Of a stretch of DNA of 14,689 nt, positions 14,560-14,689 are shown in pieces (the first letter of the stretch is position 1; each line of letters starts with the position of its first letter). The position numbers and the translations under genes are program-made. The notes under the pieces were generated by a model that made no database searches, was not told the origin of the DNA, and worked only from the letters and a program-made list of their open reading frames with translations. Source of the DNA: an uncultured Bacilli bacterium (GTDB lineage Bacteria > Bacillota_I > Bacilli_A > RF39 > UBA660); contig CANRDR010000026.1 of assembly GCA_947629425.1 (NCBI GenBank), forward strand, positions 1-14,689, in the 5' to 3' direction.

Positions 14560-14672
14560 ATCGATTTTTAAAATCTGTTTCAATTTTTTAACAGATTTTT
14601 TAAAAGTATACTCCAATTTATTAAATTGTTTATACCTTTTTAAATTTTTGTATGCAAATTTTAAAAATCGAT
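14560..14672. repeat. 15-bp inverted repeat pair in intergenic copy 3
   Basis: ATCGATTTTTAAAAT (14560-14574) and ATTTTAAAAATCGAT (14658-14672) have the same 113-base span as in copy 2. Confidence 0.8.
14570..14601 (+). terminator. Intrinsic terminator of the intact rpn gene
   Basis: AAAATCTGTT (14570-14579) pairs with AACAGATTTT (14590-14599) and a short T run follows. One loop base differs from the copy 2 terminator while the stem is unchanged. Confidence 0.7.
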
Positions 14673-14689
14673 GTTTTGACTTTATAAAT

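Larger units (their letters stand above)
14420..14689 (+). repeat. Rpn-array repeat, copy 3 (runs to the window edge)
   Basis: This is a gap-free match to 13340-13608. The window stops exactly where copy 2's repeat identity ends (…CTTTATAAAT), just after the -35-like TTGAC. By analogy a further rpn-like gene should begin within about 50 bases beyond the edge. Confidence 0.8.

Noticed and set aside
13429..14689. Integron-like gene cassettes with attC sites
   Set aside because: The gene-plus-repeat layout is similar, but the repeat lacks RYYYAAC/GTTRRRY core sites at its ends and no integrase is present.
1..14689. CRISPR arrays, tRNA or rRNA genes, insertion sequences with DDE transposases
   Set aside because: I looked for short regularly spaced repeats, cloverleaf-like GC-rich segments and transposase motifs and saw none; the only repeats are the Rpn-array units.

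Overview
The window is very AT-rich (roughly a quarter G+C by eye) and reads as a chromosomal segment of a low-GC Bacillota-type bacterium. Shine-Dalgarno sites are strong (AGGAGG, AGGTGAT). Tryptophan is written TGG throughout, and TGA ends the 1630-residue gene, so the standard bacterial code applies rather than the Mycoplasma code. An uncultured Bacilli/RF39-like gut lineage would fit, but that is inference; no rRNA, tRNA or phylogenetic marker gene is present.

Layout. Positions 1-152 (minus) hold the first 50 codons of an Rpn/PD-(D/E)XK-type gene. Positions 281-2002 (minus) hold a CPBP intramembrane protease, a membrane-anchored YkuE/YaeI-like metallophosphoesterase and a tiny Tyr/Pro-rich membrane protein. 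The last lies behind a hairpin that covers its ribosome binding site. A divergent intergenic region (2003-2113) with an 11-bp inverted repeat separates these from the plus-strand locus.

Positions 2114-12975 (plus) form a Tad/type IV pilus-like locus in two transcription units. Unit 1 (2114-9092) encodes three exported, membrane-anchored, cysteine-containing proteins that I do not recognise: 221 aa, 1630 aa and 474 aa. The 474-aa protein has a TadE/pseudopilin-like N-terminus. Unit 1 ends at an intrinsic terminator. Unit 2 (9249-12975) encodes CpaB/RcpC, the TadA/CpaF ATPase and the TadB and TadC platform proteins, then a terminator. The two units have similar promoter-like sequences with identical spacing, which suggests co-expression. 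The likely picture is a minimal Gram-positive Tad machine assembling or displaying a giant disulfide-rich surface protein. No Flp pilin, prepilin peptidase, TadZ or secretin gene is in the window.

Positions about 13006-14689 are a tandem array of Rpn-family genes separated by about 180-bp intergenic repeats. It comprises a degenerate repeat, a broken rpn gene whose C-terminal reading frame still has a good RBS, a nearly perfect repeat, an intact 287-aa rpn gene, and another near-identical repeat cut by the window edge. The internal start signal in the intact gene and the free-standing C-terminal frame recall the intragenic RpnS antitoxins reported for E. coli rpn genes.
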